A stretch of 64,000 nt of DNA, taken from the NCBI GenBank assembly GCA_015227615.1, contig JAALGZ010000021.1, positions 248,001 to 312,000 of the forward strand. The letters are read 5' to 3'. Below the pieces are notes generated by a model that saw only the letters and a program-made list of their open reading frames with translations, was not told the DNA's origin and searched no databases. Shown here piece after piece: positions 21,657-34,254 of this stretch. A program made the translations under genes and the position numbers. Positions within the stretch are counted from its first letter, which is position 1. Each line of letters begins with the position of its first letter. Source of the DNA: Labyrinthula sp. Ha (lineage: Eukaryota > Sar > Bigyra > Labyrinthulida > Labyrinthulaceae).

Positions 21657-23477
21657 ATGAAATTTGTACAAAAGGTAAAAAGTTTGTCAAGTTTCTATTT
21701 AAATAAAATCCATCCAAAAACTTTCTCAACAAAGACAAAGTCAAATCTTTTTGCTGTTATAAAGGTTGGTGGAGATATTATCGAGTCAGAAAAGTCTCTT
21801 CAAAATCTTACGAAAACTATCCAAACACTAAACTCGCAAAGTTTAAGCTCAATTATCATCCATGGTGGAGGACCTCAACTTAACAACAAACTTAAAGAAC
21901 TCAATATTGAACCTGAATATATTAATGGATCTAGAGTAACGAATTTGGAAATTATGAAACTTGCAACCGAAACCTTCAAGAATGTCAATTCAAAACTTGT
22001 TTCTCAGGATATTTCTCTTTTTGAACCGTTTACATCTGGTGTCTTAACCGCTAAGAAATCAAATGAATACGTGGGAGAAATAACGGATATAAATGTTGAA
22101 AATATAGTTAAAAGTTTGGAGAAAGGAAAAGTTCCTGTAATTTGTTCTCTAGCAGAAAACAGTGAATATAATGGAGATTCAAAATATTTAAATATAAATG
22201 CAGATGTTATAACAAAGGAAATAAGTTTAAACTTAAAACCTGAGAAAACAATATTTATTAGTGCAAAAGGAGGTTGGACAGAAAATGATAAAATAGTTTC
22301 AAAAATAAATTTGACCAAACGATATAAAAAGCTAGTTTCACAGAATTATACTGGACGACAAGGAACGAAAATGAAGCTGATGGAAATAAAAAATATTCTG
22401 AATAAGCTTCCCTTAAGTTCAACTGTATCAATCTGTTCTTCAGAAGATTTGGAAGATGCTCTATTTGGGGAAAAAGAAAGTTTTTCAACTTTTTATATGA
22501 CAAGAAAAATTATGAATGTGGGTTTGATTGGAGCAAGAGGATATACAGGTAAAGAAATATTGGATTTAATAGATAAAAGTGACGAACTAGAGCTAGTATT
22601 GGCTTCATCTAGACAGTTAAATACGCAGAAAGTGGCTAACTTTGACTTAGAATATGTTGAACTCCAACCTAATGAAATAGTAGAGAAAACTCACGAGTTG
22701 GATGTTGATTGTTGGATTCTTGCTCTGCCAAATGGATTAAGTGATAATTTTTCGAAACCTTTGAAAGAAGCTCACTTTGAGAAGAAAGTTGTTCTTTTGG
22801 ATCTTTCCGCAGATAATAGGTTTGATGAAAGCTGGATTTATGGATTAATTGAAGGATATGATACTAGAAAGAAACTTTCAGAACAAAGTTCGGGTTTGGT
22901 TAAGATTAGTAATCCAGGATGTTATGCAACTGGAATGCAACTTGGTATTTTACCTTTGTTGAAATATATAAAAGCAGATTATAAACCAGTGGTTTTTGGA
23001 GTTTCAGGATATTCTGGTGCTGGAACAACGCCTTCAAAATATAATGATACTCAATTTTTGAAAGATAATTTAGTTGCATACAAAAAGATTGGACATATTC
23101 ATGAAAAGGAGTGCTCAAGACACTTGAAGAAAGAAATCAGTTTTATTCCTCATGTATCATCTTGGTTTCAAGGTATTCATTTAACAATAAATTTATACCT
23201 GGAAAAAAACAGTTCTGGAATATATCCAAGTAAAGAGGAAATTATAAATATTTTTAAAGAGTTTTATAGAAATGAACCCTTAATAAAAATATCCGAAGAT
23301 TTGAGTGTTAAACAAGTTCAAGGTGAAAATTTTGTTATGATTGGTGATTTTGAAGTATGTGAAGAAACAGGACGAATTGTTTTTATTAGTTTAATAGATA
23401 ACCTATTAAAAGGTGCAGCAGTACAAGCAATACAAAATATTAATATTTCTTTAGGTATTGAAGAATTTAAAGTCTAA
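21657..23477 (+). CDS. ARG5,6: acetylglutamate kinase / N-acetyl-gamma-glutamyl-phosphate reductase fusion
   Basis: A 606-residue bifunctional precursor for steps 2 and 3 of arginine (ornithine) synthesis, in mitochondria. Residues 1-30 are basic, hydroxylated and without acids, a good targeting peptide. The kinase spans about 31-280: IKVGGD (Lys36), IIHGGGPQ, NGSRVTN. The reductase spans 286-606: GLIGARGYTGKE dinucleotide motif, ISNPGCYATG with catalytic Cys422, and SFIPHVSSWFQGIH. The frame opens upstream at 21615 without ATG; the ATG at 21657 (aaaaccATG) begins the targeting peptide. Yeast Arg5,6 (about 860 aa) carries an acetyltransferase-like regulatory domain between the enzymes; here only a few residues (MTRKIM) separate them, which accounts for the shorter length. 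Yeast cleaves the precursor in mitochondria; a cut at this basic linker is plausible. Stop TAA overlaps the next gene by 11 bp. Confidence 0.93.
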   Translation: MKFVQKVKSLSSFYLNKIHPKTFSTKTKSNLFAVIKVGGDIIESEKSLQNLTKTIQTLNSQSLSSIIIHGGGPQLNNKLKELNIEPEYINGSRVTNLEIMKLATETFKNVNSKLVSQDISLFEPFTSGVLTAKKSNEYVGEITDINVENIVKSLEKGKVPVICSLAENSEYNGDSKYLNINADVITKEISLNLKPEKTIFISAKGGWTENDKIVSKINLTKRYKKLVSQNYTGRQGTKMKLMEIKNILNKLPLSSTVSICSSEDLEDALFGEKESFSTFYMTRKIMNVGLIGARGYTGKEILDLIDKSDELELVLASSRQLNTQKVANFDLEYVELQPNEIVEKTHELDVDCWILALPNGLSDNFSKPLKEAHFEKKVVLLDLSADNRFDESWIYGLIEGYDTRKKLSEQSSGLVKISNPGCYATGMQLGILPLLKYIKADYKPVVFGVSGYSGAGTTPSKYNDTQFLKDNLVAYKKIGHIHEKECSRHLKKEISFIPHVSSWFQGIHLTINLYLEKNSSGIYPSKEEIINIFKEFYRNEPLIKISEDLSVKQVQGENFVMIGDFEVCEETGRIVFISLIDNLLKGAAVQAIQNINISLGIEEFKV

Positions 23478-24566
23478 TGTTATATTTTTTATATAGTTCG
23501 TTACTTAATTTTTCTCTACCGTGTTTTAAACTCCATCGAAGAACAGAATAAAAATATTTTGAATAAAGTTTTTTTGGATCATGTTTTCTAAAAAAGTTTG
23601 TTAATTCATTTTCAATAGAAAGTTTCGTTTGTTCAAAAGTTGTTAAACTTTCACCAAACTCTTCTTCTAATTCATAATTTAGTTCTGCTAAACTATTTCT
23701 TTCAGTCCAATCTACAATCATTTGAGCATCTGATATTTTTTCAGCATCATGTTTATAATAAAATAATTCCAAAAGGTGAAAAAGATTCTCAGGAAACTTT
23801 TCAGCGGGTAATTTTCCATATTTTATTAAAATTTCTCTTTGTTCTAGATATATTTTTTTCCTAGTTCTTCGTAATTCATACCCATCCAAGAAATTACTCA
23901 TATCTACTTTATATCTTTCTCTTAGTGCTGTATTTAATACAGTAATGCCATATTTATTATAATATAGATAATATTCTTCTAAATTATCTAAAACTTGAAC
24001 ATCAATAAACAAAAAATACTCATATAAATCTTCTAAAATAAACCTTTTATCATCATTTTCTTCTTTTTCAACATTATTTTTAATAGTTTCTAAGTTTAAG
24101 ATAACTCTTTCCATTCCTGCTTCTTCTCTTCGCCGTTTACTCTTTTCATATTCTGTTAAACTACAACCAAAAGTTTTATCTAAATACTCATCTAGAAATT
24201 CTAGACCTCGAACTCTTCCCATCTGAATAACTTCTTCAAAGCCTCTTTTTAATTTACCGGGAGCATATTCTTCAAAATATTCTGTTAGTCTTGATTCTAA
24301 CTCTTGTCGTTCTTTTTTTTGCTCGTAAAAGTTATAAACCATTTTATCCTGCATTTTTTCTGTTCTACAACACCAACAAATTCCACATCTATGTCTTGTT
24401 TTTTTTTTCTAAATAAGTTAGAGTTAAAACGCATCTTTGTTCGGCTCTGTGCAACCTTTGAGAAAACACTTGATGGACTAAGAAGCAAAGAAGTATTACT
24501 AGAATCAACTTTTTTGTTCATAGTTATATTAAAACTGTTCAAAACATCACTGTCATCAAAACTCAT
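23467..24566 (-). CDS. repeat protein A, four-unit helical repeat family (frame break near N-terminus)
   Basis: Paralogue of repeat protein B at 48920-50029; family not recognised. The main frame, 23467-24354 (295 aa), holds four units of about 55-60 residues: L..YF..YAP.KL..GFE, a middle W/G segment, LN.EL...Y/FG.SL..FE, ending KLSNELYKKYNIRL, almost the same as the end of B (KLSNELLKRYEVGL). Unit 2 is the most divergent. The region upstream, from ATG at 24566, is in another frame and encodes a serine-rich head (LSPSSVF...LFRKKK) resembling B's head (LSPSKLFRKI). The two frames would meet if the T6 run at 24354-24359 (A6 in the gene) were one base longer, so I give the gene the full span. 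Either a homopolymer sequencing error, a true mutation, or -1 slippage; alternatively translation starts at 24354. Predicted mostly helical, soluble, charged, no signal. Stop TAA. Confidence 0.7.
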
Positions 24567-27500
24567 TCTTTATATTTATTTAATTTCGTTCTATTTGGTT
24601 TGAATGGTTTATTCTTTACAGTATCGTGCTTTGCACCCGCCTTTGCGACCGCAATTATCTATTCTCTTCTTGAATATTTCCTAGTCTTGAATAAGTCTCG
24701 AAAATAATGAACTTTTACCTAATTTTAAGGAAGAACTTTAAAAAAATACTTTGAATGAAATTAATTAAAATTTCTTGGTATTGAAGTCTTGAAAATAGTT
24801 GTTTTTCTAAAATTGGTAAGAATTAACAAAGATTAGTAAACTTCAAGAATGCATCATTGCGGGATTACTAGTATTGCCTTTCGGGAGAAGCTGTTCCCGA
24901 TTCCCGATATGCAACTCTCAACTTAAGTAAGACGCATGGTTTACCAGGCTCAAAAAAAATTAGGTTAATCCTCAAAAACGTTACATAACAATAAAAAAAC
25001 TCTTGATTCAATAAATTGGAATTGATTTCAAGCATTACTTTCCTAGAAATAGTTCAAGCACTGCACAATAACCATAGTAAATTCTTAAACAAAGGTCTAT
25101 TGGTGCAAGGAATTATGTAATATAAATTATGTATTCAAGATATCTATTTTGCCATTGGAAACCTAATTGAATCCTTGCCACAATAGTTGAAAGTTAAAGA
25201 AAATAATTGCACTCTTGCAAGATCAATATAATTCTTAACCTCCATGATCTGTCAGTAACCTCAGAAGAAAGCTGTGTAGGAAATAGATCCTTTCTAAGAC
25301 GGCTTTTATAGAAGAAATAGCTCCTGAATATATGTTGCAAACACTGTGAGTAGTGCTATATGTCACCTGGATACTATTACCTAATAAGATTTCATATTTC
25401 CCCATATGACAGTGCAAATAGGTACTGGACGAGTTGCTCCAGCATTAGGGCCTAAAGGAAATTTTGGTTCTTGAAATAAAGAATGCAAAACATGGTTGAA
25501 GTGATCTACCTACCCCTTTAATGAAAATCATTAAATTCTAGGTTAGGTGACTACTAGGAAGTACGTAATGTTAAAGATAAACGCAGATGTCTTCGTTTGT
25601 GAGAGAGCGTAAGCCACGGTGATATTTTATGTTTAGAAAACAGTTTCACATCGCCGCATTAGTTACAGAGCAATACACACTTTTCTTGTCAGGGATAGCA
25701 CCAGGGGCTCTAGATATTGTGTCTAGCCACCTTTTTTTAGTTTATATAACTTGTTAGGTTTCTGTATGTTCCCTTACGGTTCTCATATGGTACAATTTCC
25801 GTTTAGCCCAATAGTTTTTTGAAGGGAACATCTGTTACGACAGCATCCAGTAAATGGATTCCAATAGAAACTTATATTAAATCACCGAAGTCCAGAATGA
25901 CTGTCGCAAAAGATTGCGACAGCAAAGTTGGCTAGGATAGCCGTGTCTAGGGCTAATTTCAGCAAAAATTCATGCTGGTTTTGGACCCATTCTCGTTTAT
26001 GGAAATGTTCTTTGAGAGAAGGGAGCTTACATTTCGTACTAGTCCGACACATAATACGTATCGATATCTTGGAAAGGGAAGTAAAATGAGATGAAATAGT
26101 AACTTTCTCAATGTCCACCCAAGTTCACACGGTTTTCTCTGAAAGTGATCTTTTTCTTGTACTTTAAATTTAAATATTTCCTTGTCTTTCCAACCCATAC
26201 CACATATATTTAAGTTCATTTAGAGTAGAAACATATGTTTCAAGTAATATAGACTCTATCATCCATGTGTATAATGAGATAATAAGACATTTTAGGTAGA
26301 ATTCTTTTCTAAACAATATCTTCGGGAGTCGAGAAAAAGTTTCGATAGAGATATCTAATTCCAAATTGAGAAAAGTCTCGAAAGAGATATTTGTCTATTA
26401 GTCCCATATCAAGAATCGCTATAATGTTAGCTAGTCTTAGGAAAATACAGTCAACTAGAAATATATCGCAGCAGCTGACTTTCCTTTCTCCGCCCAATGT
26501 GAGTAGACATTAACAGCTTATTAAAAACATTCAATTATATTTATAAAATCGATAAAAATATTAGTTTCAACACCCAGTGGTCTACTAATGTTTGTTCTGC
26601 GTAACAAGTACCGTGTTTTCCTATTAAAGTTAGGGTCAACCCATGAACGATAGCGAATTCAAATTATAACGTTAAGTCTATTCAATTTTATGAGGTTAAG
26701 ATATAGACATTTTCGTGTTGATTCTATTGTTTTCGCTATATCCCTGTTGAAATGTTTTTGTAAGAAAAGCTCTGAAAAACACTTACTAAGAATTAAATCG
26801 ATTATACAAGAGATGCACAAATGGAACGTATAATCTTGGGCTATGGGAAACAATAGACAACTAATAAAACGGTCAAGCTACCGCTTAATTTGAGAAACTA
26901 CATGAAGCTGTTTGTAGTATAGCTTACAGCCTTATAATATAAATATATTGAATATGAAATTTGGTTTGTTGTAGCTCTATGCATTGACTCATTAGTTCTG
27001 AAATCCTGCCTTAGAACTGCTAAAAAATAATCGAACCAGAAAAACCTACATTTCCGGATTAAAGTTGAGATCATGAGCAACAAAAACCTAAAACTTCATA
27101 CACTTTAAGTACCTTTTTAGTTAAAAATAAATTCTTGGCTTCTCCCTCTTCATATAAATGCCAAAAGTAAAAAGCAATAGGAACAAGGGGCTTAAGCACT
27201 ATGAACTTTGGAAGATAAGTGACAACTTTTTTAACAAGGACAAGTGCTAAACTATCGCAATTTACGTTGGATAGATCTACTTGCCCCATCCTTTAATTAG
27301 TTCCGTGTTGTTTTTGGTAAGTTTGCCTGTTTTACAGGTACTTACTTTCTGCGTGGAACCTAGTGTTCCTGAAATATTGTCAAGTAACAATATGTAAGCG
27401 TTTCAACGATAATTGACGAACAAGAATGAAGGCTAGGAACGAAAATCGAAAAAACAAATTACGCTTAACTAAGGATTGAATATGGTTCCTATATGAAGGG

Positions 27501-28123
27501 GTAAAATAGTTGTTTGCTTAGTATTTTTATTGGTTATATGAAAGCTTAAGGAAACACAGCAGTTGGAACTTCCATTCCCTGCTTCAGTTAAGTAAAACTA
27601 CAAGATAATACTTAGTTATCGCTGAGCTAGCGCTATAAAGCTAATAATATTGATGGTTATTATTAGCAAGCGTTTGGTAGGACACATGAGTGTAATGACT
27701 TCATGGTTTGCTTGACGGAATGAATATATCGGCAAGTACATCAAGTTCCGATATAAGAATAAATGATAAGATTTCTTAAGTGGCTTTCTTACCGTTTTCT
27801 ATCGTTTCGACCGATATTAAACGATAATAACATGTAATACTATTCGTAGTCTATTCGCGATTTACTATATGTAATGACAGGTTCTCAATAAAAAGGATCA
27901 TTGTTACTACCGTTCGGTAAAATTCGGGATATCGCATAAAAGGGACTAACGGGAAGATAACGGAATCACGATAACGGGGTACACTGATAAGCAAAGCTAT
28001 GCTGTTATATTTTGACAGGCCCATCAACCTCGAAACTTTCTCTTTCTAATTGAAGTCAAAATCAAACCAGTGCACACAAAATTTCATTAAACTAAAAAAA
28101 TGATTATAACCTAATTGAAGGGA

Positions 28124-28140
28124 GGGGGGGGGGGGGGGGG
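28124..28140 (+). repeat. G17 homopolymer
   Basis: Seventeen consecutive G in a strongly AT-rich desert, preceded by GGGA. Such runs can fold into quadruplexes and are unstable; length may be inaccurate. Confidence 0.9.
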
Positions 28141-28382
28141 TTAGCTAACAAAAAACTAAGCTTTATCTACATGTACTTCAGATTTTGTTTTTTCCCGCTT
28201 GTTTGAGTGTTTGCTTAGCAGAGATGTATTAGTACCCATGTAATTTGTTAATACCTGGACTATTTATAACTAGTGTTTAAGGGAGTATGAGCAAAAATGA
28301 GCATAGGATATATAATAGGAATGGAGGTTGATGGACTATCTAACCTGGAGATAATCTTGGACTACAAGAAATTATTTTGAGT

Positions 28383-28480
28383 ACCGTTATAACCGTTAAT
28401 TTCAAGATATTTTAATAATTTCTTAACCGTAGTAACGGTAAGCAATATTTGGCAAGATTGTCTTTTGACAGTTACCGTTA
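28383..28480. promoter_or_regulatory. cluster of four ACCGTTA/TAACGGT motifs
   Basis: Exact ACCGTTA at 28383-28389, 28392-28398 and 28474-28480, and its reverse complement TAACGGT at 28433-28439. The core (AACNG) is that of MYB recognition elements. Further near matches (ataacggaa, cttaccgtt) occur in the 500 bp before it. No gene is adjacent, so function is unknown. Confidence 0.3.
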
Positions 28481-28555
28481 AGGTTAATAACAAATCTTAA
28501 CATCTATGGAATATAAATGTTCCTTTAATATGTCTACAACTGTTTCAAGGTAGCT

Positions 28556-28584
28556 GTGCTCGAATCCGCATCTATGACGAGCAC
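28556..28584. other. short GC-rich hairpin
   Basis: GTGCTCG at 28556-28562 pairs perfectly with CGAGCAC at 28578-28584 around a 15-nt loop, in an AT-rich desert. Not a tRNA arm that I can complete and not followed by a T-run close enough for a terminator. Confidence 0.3.
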
Positions 28585-31500
28585 ACCGGTGCAGGGTTTT
28601 TGTACCCAGACATGTTATTTCTAAATAGAATTCAAACAATCTACGTATATAAGAGATGTTTGACGAGATGATTCTTTCAACACGAGGTCGCTCATTATCT
28701 CGCCTGATATATGTTTAAATAAAATATTTCTCGAAAAGGTTTCGTGATCTCGTTAAACCTGCCTAACACAGATCCATTCAACCTTCTAACTTTACTTTAG
28801 GTTGCAGATTTCCGTACAACACCCAGAAGGAATAAATCGTACCGAAGGAATATAGTTGAACTATAAGAATTTGACCACCCGAAGTAGGATACACTCTTTC
28901 TTAATTTGAATGCAACACTTCCCGGTAATTAAATTCATTACAATACATAAGAAATCTTAAATAAAGCCAGCAAAGTCAAATTAGAGGTTAGATCACTACA
29001 CTAACTATGGCATAGTGGATATCATTAAGAGAAGGTATTATGACGAGTAGGGTAACCTTGATTCTAAAGGTCGCAATTCCTGCGACAACTGTTAAATGTT
29101 TTATAACATTATTAAGCTTGATTGTCAACAATCAAATTCTATTTTGCTATTTGTAAAATGTTCATAGTTCTACTCTCTTTTGAAATAATGACTACACTGA
29201 AAACTATTTTTGCTTTATGAGTGTTTCAAAGAAAACAGGTATCAGCAAGGCTATAGTGTGCTTATCAATGGTTTTTATTAAATAATGGTAATGAATAGAT
29301 TATATAATATACCGAACAAGTCTGATATCAGAAAGCGAAATAAGTGAGTGGAATAGTGTGTGAAGAATTAGTAACAACTATCATGAACATGGGAATATGC
29401 CATCTGAATTATACCTAGAATGGCATAATTATACCACCTAGGGGCGTTGTTTGAGGTAAAATATCAAAAGCAAAAAGATATGATCAAGTAAGTTGAGTTC
29501 CAATATTTCTTTTTCGGTTTTGATAATCCTCAAATAATATCTGAGTTTTTCTTATATTTCAGAACTCAGCAGATAATGTTACGCCATTGGTCATGCCTCA
29601 CTAGCCCAATCTTGCTTTAAAACCGTGAATATTCAACTGGAACAAATTTGCCTTATTGAAACAAAACTATTTAACTACTTTAAACTAATACCAAAACTAT
29701 TCAAATTGGTTATATGGGTGAAACTATATGGAAAAAGAGTCTACATAGTTTGGATGTTTATACCAATTGGTAATTTAAACCTCGTTTGCACTTATCCCCA
29801 GATGTGGTCAAAATTAGTTTTTCATGCTTTCGTTTCCGTTAACATTTCAAGAAAGTGTTAACTCAGTTATTACTTACCTGTCATTATTTTCCAGCCATTA
29901 TGAAATTCTCTCTCCAATGAAATACTTGAGGCATTAACCTACATCACGTTCCTTGAAAATTTAAGTAACTCTGAATACTTTATTCTATTTGAATTTCAAT
30001 AAAACTAATTCATGCTATTCTTTAATTTTCCGTTTAATGAAAACCTCCGTCTCTTTTCCTTCCTTATTTTCAAGAGAACATTCATCTTCTTCCTCAGAAA
30101 CCACCTCAGGTTAGTAATACACTCTTGTAGCCTTGTTTCTAGAACGCAATAATGCAGGAATACACACATAAGGAAATACCTAGGACATTTTCTTCAAGTA
30201 CTAAAAAGGCTTTTATTTTTTTCATTCATCTGACCCATTAATTAATTGTTTATTCTTGTAGAAATGTCTAGAAAGAAACTCTAGAAGCTCCAGTTCATCA
30301 GAATAGGTCACGGCCTCGTCATAAGGATGTACATATTTCTGCTTAGCTAATGGAGCCCTCTTCCATTATATGACGCAGAGCTAAGATATTCTGTTTCAAA
30401 TTACACACTTATCCCCGCTTGCAACCTTCTCATAAACTACGTGGAATCTCATCTTTATCATCAAAAAGCTAGTTTGGGGTGTTCATATCCTTTCTCTGGA
30501 CTAAATATTCACCAAAAGATCTCCAGAAACTATTGTTTTGATTACGTAACTTAATTTAAAAATTTTATAATATAGGTTCATGATGTTGAAGTATATTTCA
30601 CAAAAGGTAACTATTGTAAACTTAGATTTATTGTCACCTTTTCTATTTGTTACCTCAGTTCTAATATTACATCCTTTTCTTAGGAAAGCGAAGCGGTAAT
30701 AAGTAGGCGTTGTTCTACCGCTTACCTTATTCGACAGGAGGAAGAACTTGTGTTTCTCTGTATAGTATTCATTAGTTCGAGCGAGATCCCAACACTTGTC
30801 AAATCTGGTATTAGAATTAGAGAATAATTCACATTTTGTAACTTTATTAATATTCACCTGCATGTAGGGGATTAATTCCATGGTAATCATGTTATTAATT
30901 TACATGAACCACTGAAGTAAAAGTAGTGGTAGATAGGGTCAGAGTAAAATATTGTGATAACATTAGCAGAAGTTGCTTATTCAGGGCATGCAAATTAATG
31001 CTGAGGTCCGTTAGCTTTAATTTCATCATTTCTACTGTCATTGATGAAGTAACTAATGATACTTCCAAGTTTAACAACTTTGATAAACTTATGAATAAAT
31101 ATAACATTGTTCGCATCACTGTGTTTGTTAAAGTGTCTATAAGAACAAGCAAAATGTCTTGAAACCAAAATCTTCAGTAATGAAACAACTTCTTCAACTA
31201 CGTATTTCTTGGTAGCTCTAGAAGACCCAATTTTGCTCACTATCTTAACCAGAATATGGTTTGTTTACTTCCTTAGCACTCTTTTATCTTCAGTTAGCTG
31301 ATGGCAATATTCAACGTAAACATTTCGAAAGAGCCTTTTGTATTTCGCTTAAAAATCTAGAAGAGAGCTACAATTAATTCTACTATGTTTAGGCTTTGCT
31401 ACTTACTATATGACATGCAAAGCAAGATATAACTAGTCATATCTCTTTCGAATGCCTTAGCATTTTTTTTGACCTTTCTATACAATAATAACAGTTATAC

Positions 31501-34086
31501 AAGTTCCTGTGAAAATAAATTAACCATCAAATATTTCTTGAAACAAAAACCTGTCACATTCTTTAATATTTACTGTACCACTACTTGCTCAATCGAAGGG
31601 ATTTATCATTGTGCAAAAACATACAAGTTGTATATTCTATGAGTGGTTGGTAAGTTTAGAATAAGCCCCGCCGTTAGATTTACTCAAAGACTTATATTAT
31701 ATAAATTACTGAAAAGATCAACTCCAGAAATCTTTTCAGACGATAGGTAAACCTAGATTAATTTTCTGAACGATATTTTTCTTTCTATTTTTTGGAAAAA
31801 TATTATTCAACCTTTGATTCCAACTATTTCAAATGAATTGCCTGTTAGGTTGTTAAAAATGTCGGAAGTACATGAGGTCATAATCAATATAATTTCTCTT
31901 TTGCTTGTATTGTTTTCTTGTATTTGTGTTATTTATTTCTGAGGATAATGGAATATACAACAGTTCTGTAGCGATTTCAGTGCACCCTTTTCTTTCATCT
32001 GTAAAATCCTAACATTAATAGTAAGGTTATGGTTTGTTTTCCCCTCTACATCTGCCAAAAAACTGGATTTCAGGTTTTGGGATGCTAATTATTGGGAGAG
32101 TTAAGTTACTTATTTCTTTAACTAGCGGGAAATATTATGCTATCATAGAAAATGTATTGAAAGGTTCTTCAGTTGCATTTAATCTAGCTAACCAGATTGT
32201 CCATAGCCAATTCTTCTTAGTGCGAGATTTATAAACCACCTCAATTAAATTTGATTTACGAAGTGCATATACTTCTATATAAAAATACAATTTAACCGAA
32301 AACAAGTTAAATTTGATGTTGCTCTAAGTATAGAATAATGATGTTCTTAGGGTCTTATGGGTATATATATATATATATAATGACAAATATATAAGTAAAG
32401 AATTATTAGCTTTAATACGTAACTTTGAAACTCAAATCCTGAGACAGTTCAAATAATTTTATATCTTTTAAATACGATTGCCTGTATTGATGGCTTTATT
32501 TTTCGTGTGACCTTGCCTTAGGCTATAAGCATTCACGAATTTATCTCTCGTACTGTAAATTCCTTCAGTCAGCCCACGTAGCTTCTGATTAGTGATTTTA
32601 TTATTCTCTATAGTTTTCTTGACCATATTTATATGAAAGAATTAAAACATATGTATTGGCTCAATTTTTGGGTCATACAAACTTTGTGCTTGTGCAAAAA
32701 CCTCGTTCATCATTTTACATTTACAGCCAATCAAAGCGTCACGTGGTAAGAGTTTCTGATTTGAATGGCCATTGTATTGAAAATTACGAAAAGCAGACTG
32801 TATCTGGTTTCTGAATAGAATCATACGAACAAAATCGGCAAACGACATTAAACTAACATTGCAACAATGCCCGGCAAATGACAATATATCCGCTACCAAT
32901 CTAGTTACAATTAGACCTAATGCATAAGTTACCAAATCTCAGAAACAAAAGATTAAGCTACTTAAGATTTCTTCAGGATAACACATATCAGAAACGAAAC
33001 ACATAAGAGTTTTGTTAACAAAACGTTAAATTAAGGTGCTAGTTCCATGAGAACTCAGATCTCTAAGAAGTGAAAATTGTTACATCAATACATTATAAGT
33101 TTGAGTGTTTGGTGGGGTTAAAATATACAGTGTCATAGATATTCTGAGGTTTGTATCCAAAAGCTTTTTGCGTGTAATGGACAAGAATACTTAGAATATG
33201 GGTGATTATTTTCTTTAAGAAATTTTAAAATAGTCTTTGACATATAATAATTTATCGAATGTAATCGCTTAGCAACCTACAAATGTAAAGAGAATATTCA
33301 CCATGAATTTCAAACTTTGTCATTTAAATAATATAGACTCGGTATTATAAAAGGGCATTGTACCGTACTTTGTAAAATTAAATTCGATAGATATGTATTA
33401 AAATAAGGAGGTGGTATCGGCTAATGGAAACAAGAGAGAAAGTAATAGGAGAATTGTCATCTTTAAGTTTATATTTATTCTCTGAATCGATAGTTTAAGG
33501 AGGGGATAAAGAGTAATAACTGAGATGGGGCGTTGCTTTGTGACATAACTTCAACAATATTCTACTATTCCATCTACCGAACTATCTTGACGCAGGTAAG
33601 TATATGAATATTTAATTTCATTTCTCGAAGACCACAGGTCTAATACGTTTTTATTCCAAGAATAAACCTAAAGAGAAACTTTTCTAAATGCATGTTAAGT
33701 TACAAAATGATTTACGTTAACCGAAGTATATTACAAATAGGGTAGAAAACAGTTTCAACAGCATTAACTTAGAAACTAAAATCAATAACAATCAGATGCC
33801 ACAAAATGTTAGATTTAGGAACATAATCTAAGACAGCACTAAGGTTAAAACCATGAAAGGTATAAGAACAGATATATTTTCTTATGGCAAGGATTAAAGC
33901 AGTATACGAGAAAATTATATAATATTCCCCTTCAATTGCTTTTAGGGTGTAGCTCTAATGGCTCATAATTAAATTGGGAGAGATAAATCTAGAAGTTCTT
34001 GTTAAAGTGAGAAGTTACCAAGTTATCTTTAGAACAAAATTTACTCTAATTCATTTTTCACTCAAAATTAAATAAAAAACTCGACT

Positions 34087-34254
34087 TGTGATGAAATCAT
34101 CATGCTCCTTTGCTTCACCATCCAGAACTACCCCATAGCCGACGAATTACTAAGCCACTTAGCCAGGATGATTAGACAAAGAGAAAACTTGGTCATCATA
34201 ATAAATTTAGTTATAATAATTCATAAATCAGTTAGAGGAACTTCAAGAAAATGA
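34087..34254 (+). pseudogene. LINE endonuclease fragment, old
   Basis: A 55-codon open piece ends LLSHLARMIRQRENLVIII, the helix plus strand pattern that precedes GDFN in APE-type LINE endonucleases (compare FLTRLHKAISLKRKKDLMII in the LINE at 15 kb). Flanking frames are broken. The surrounding 34.0-35.6 kb is richer in C and A than the desert and may be the rest of the same decayed element. Confidence 0.4.

Larger units (their letters stand above)
24567..34086. other. gene desert of 9.5 kb
   Basis: No gene can be supported. Frames are short and without motifs. A few patches (25880-26220 and 30500-31250, both minus strand) have overlapping open frames of 80-130 codons that may be decayed coding DNA of unknown origin. 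The region includes a G17 tract, a cluster of ACCGTTA motifs and a GC-rich hairpin, listed separately, plus a (TA)n run near 32362-32380. Confidence 0.5.

Noticed and set aside
28556-28584. Possible tRNA arm (CTCGAATCC within a hairpin)
   Set aside because: No D arm, anticodon arm or acceptor pairing could be completed around it.
29860-29890. ATTACTTACCTG resembling the 5' end of U1 snRNA
   Set aside because: The sequence that follows does not match U1 and no stem structure or Sm site is seen.
30501-31240. Overlapping minus-strand frames that might be an old retroelement tail
   Set aside because: The resemblance to any family was too weak to support a call.
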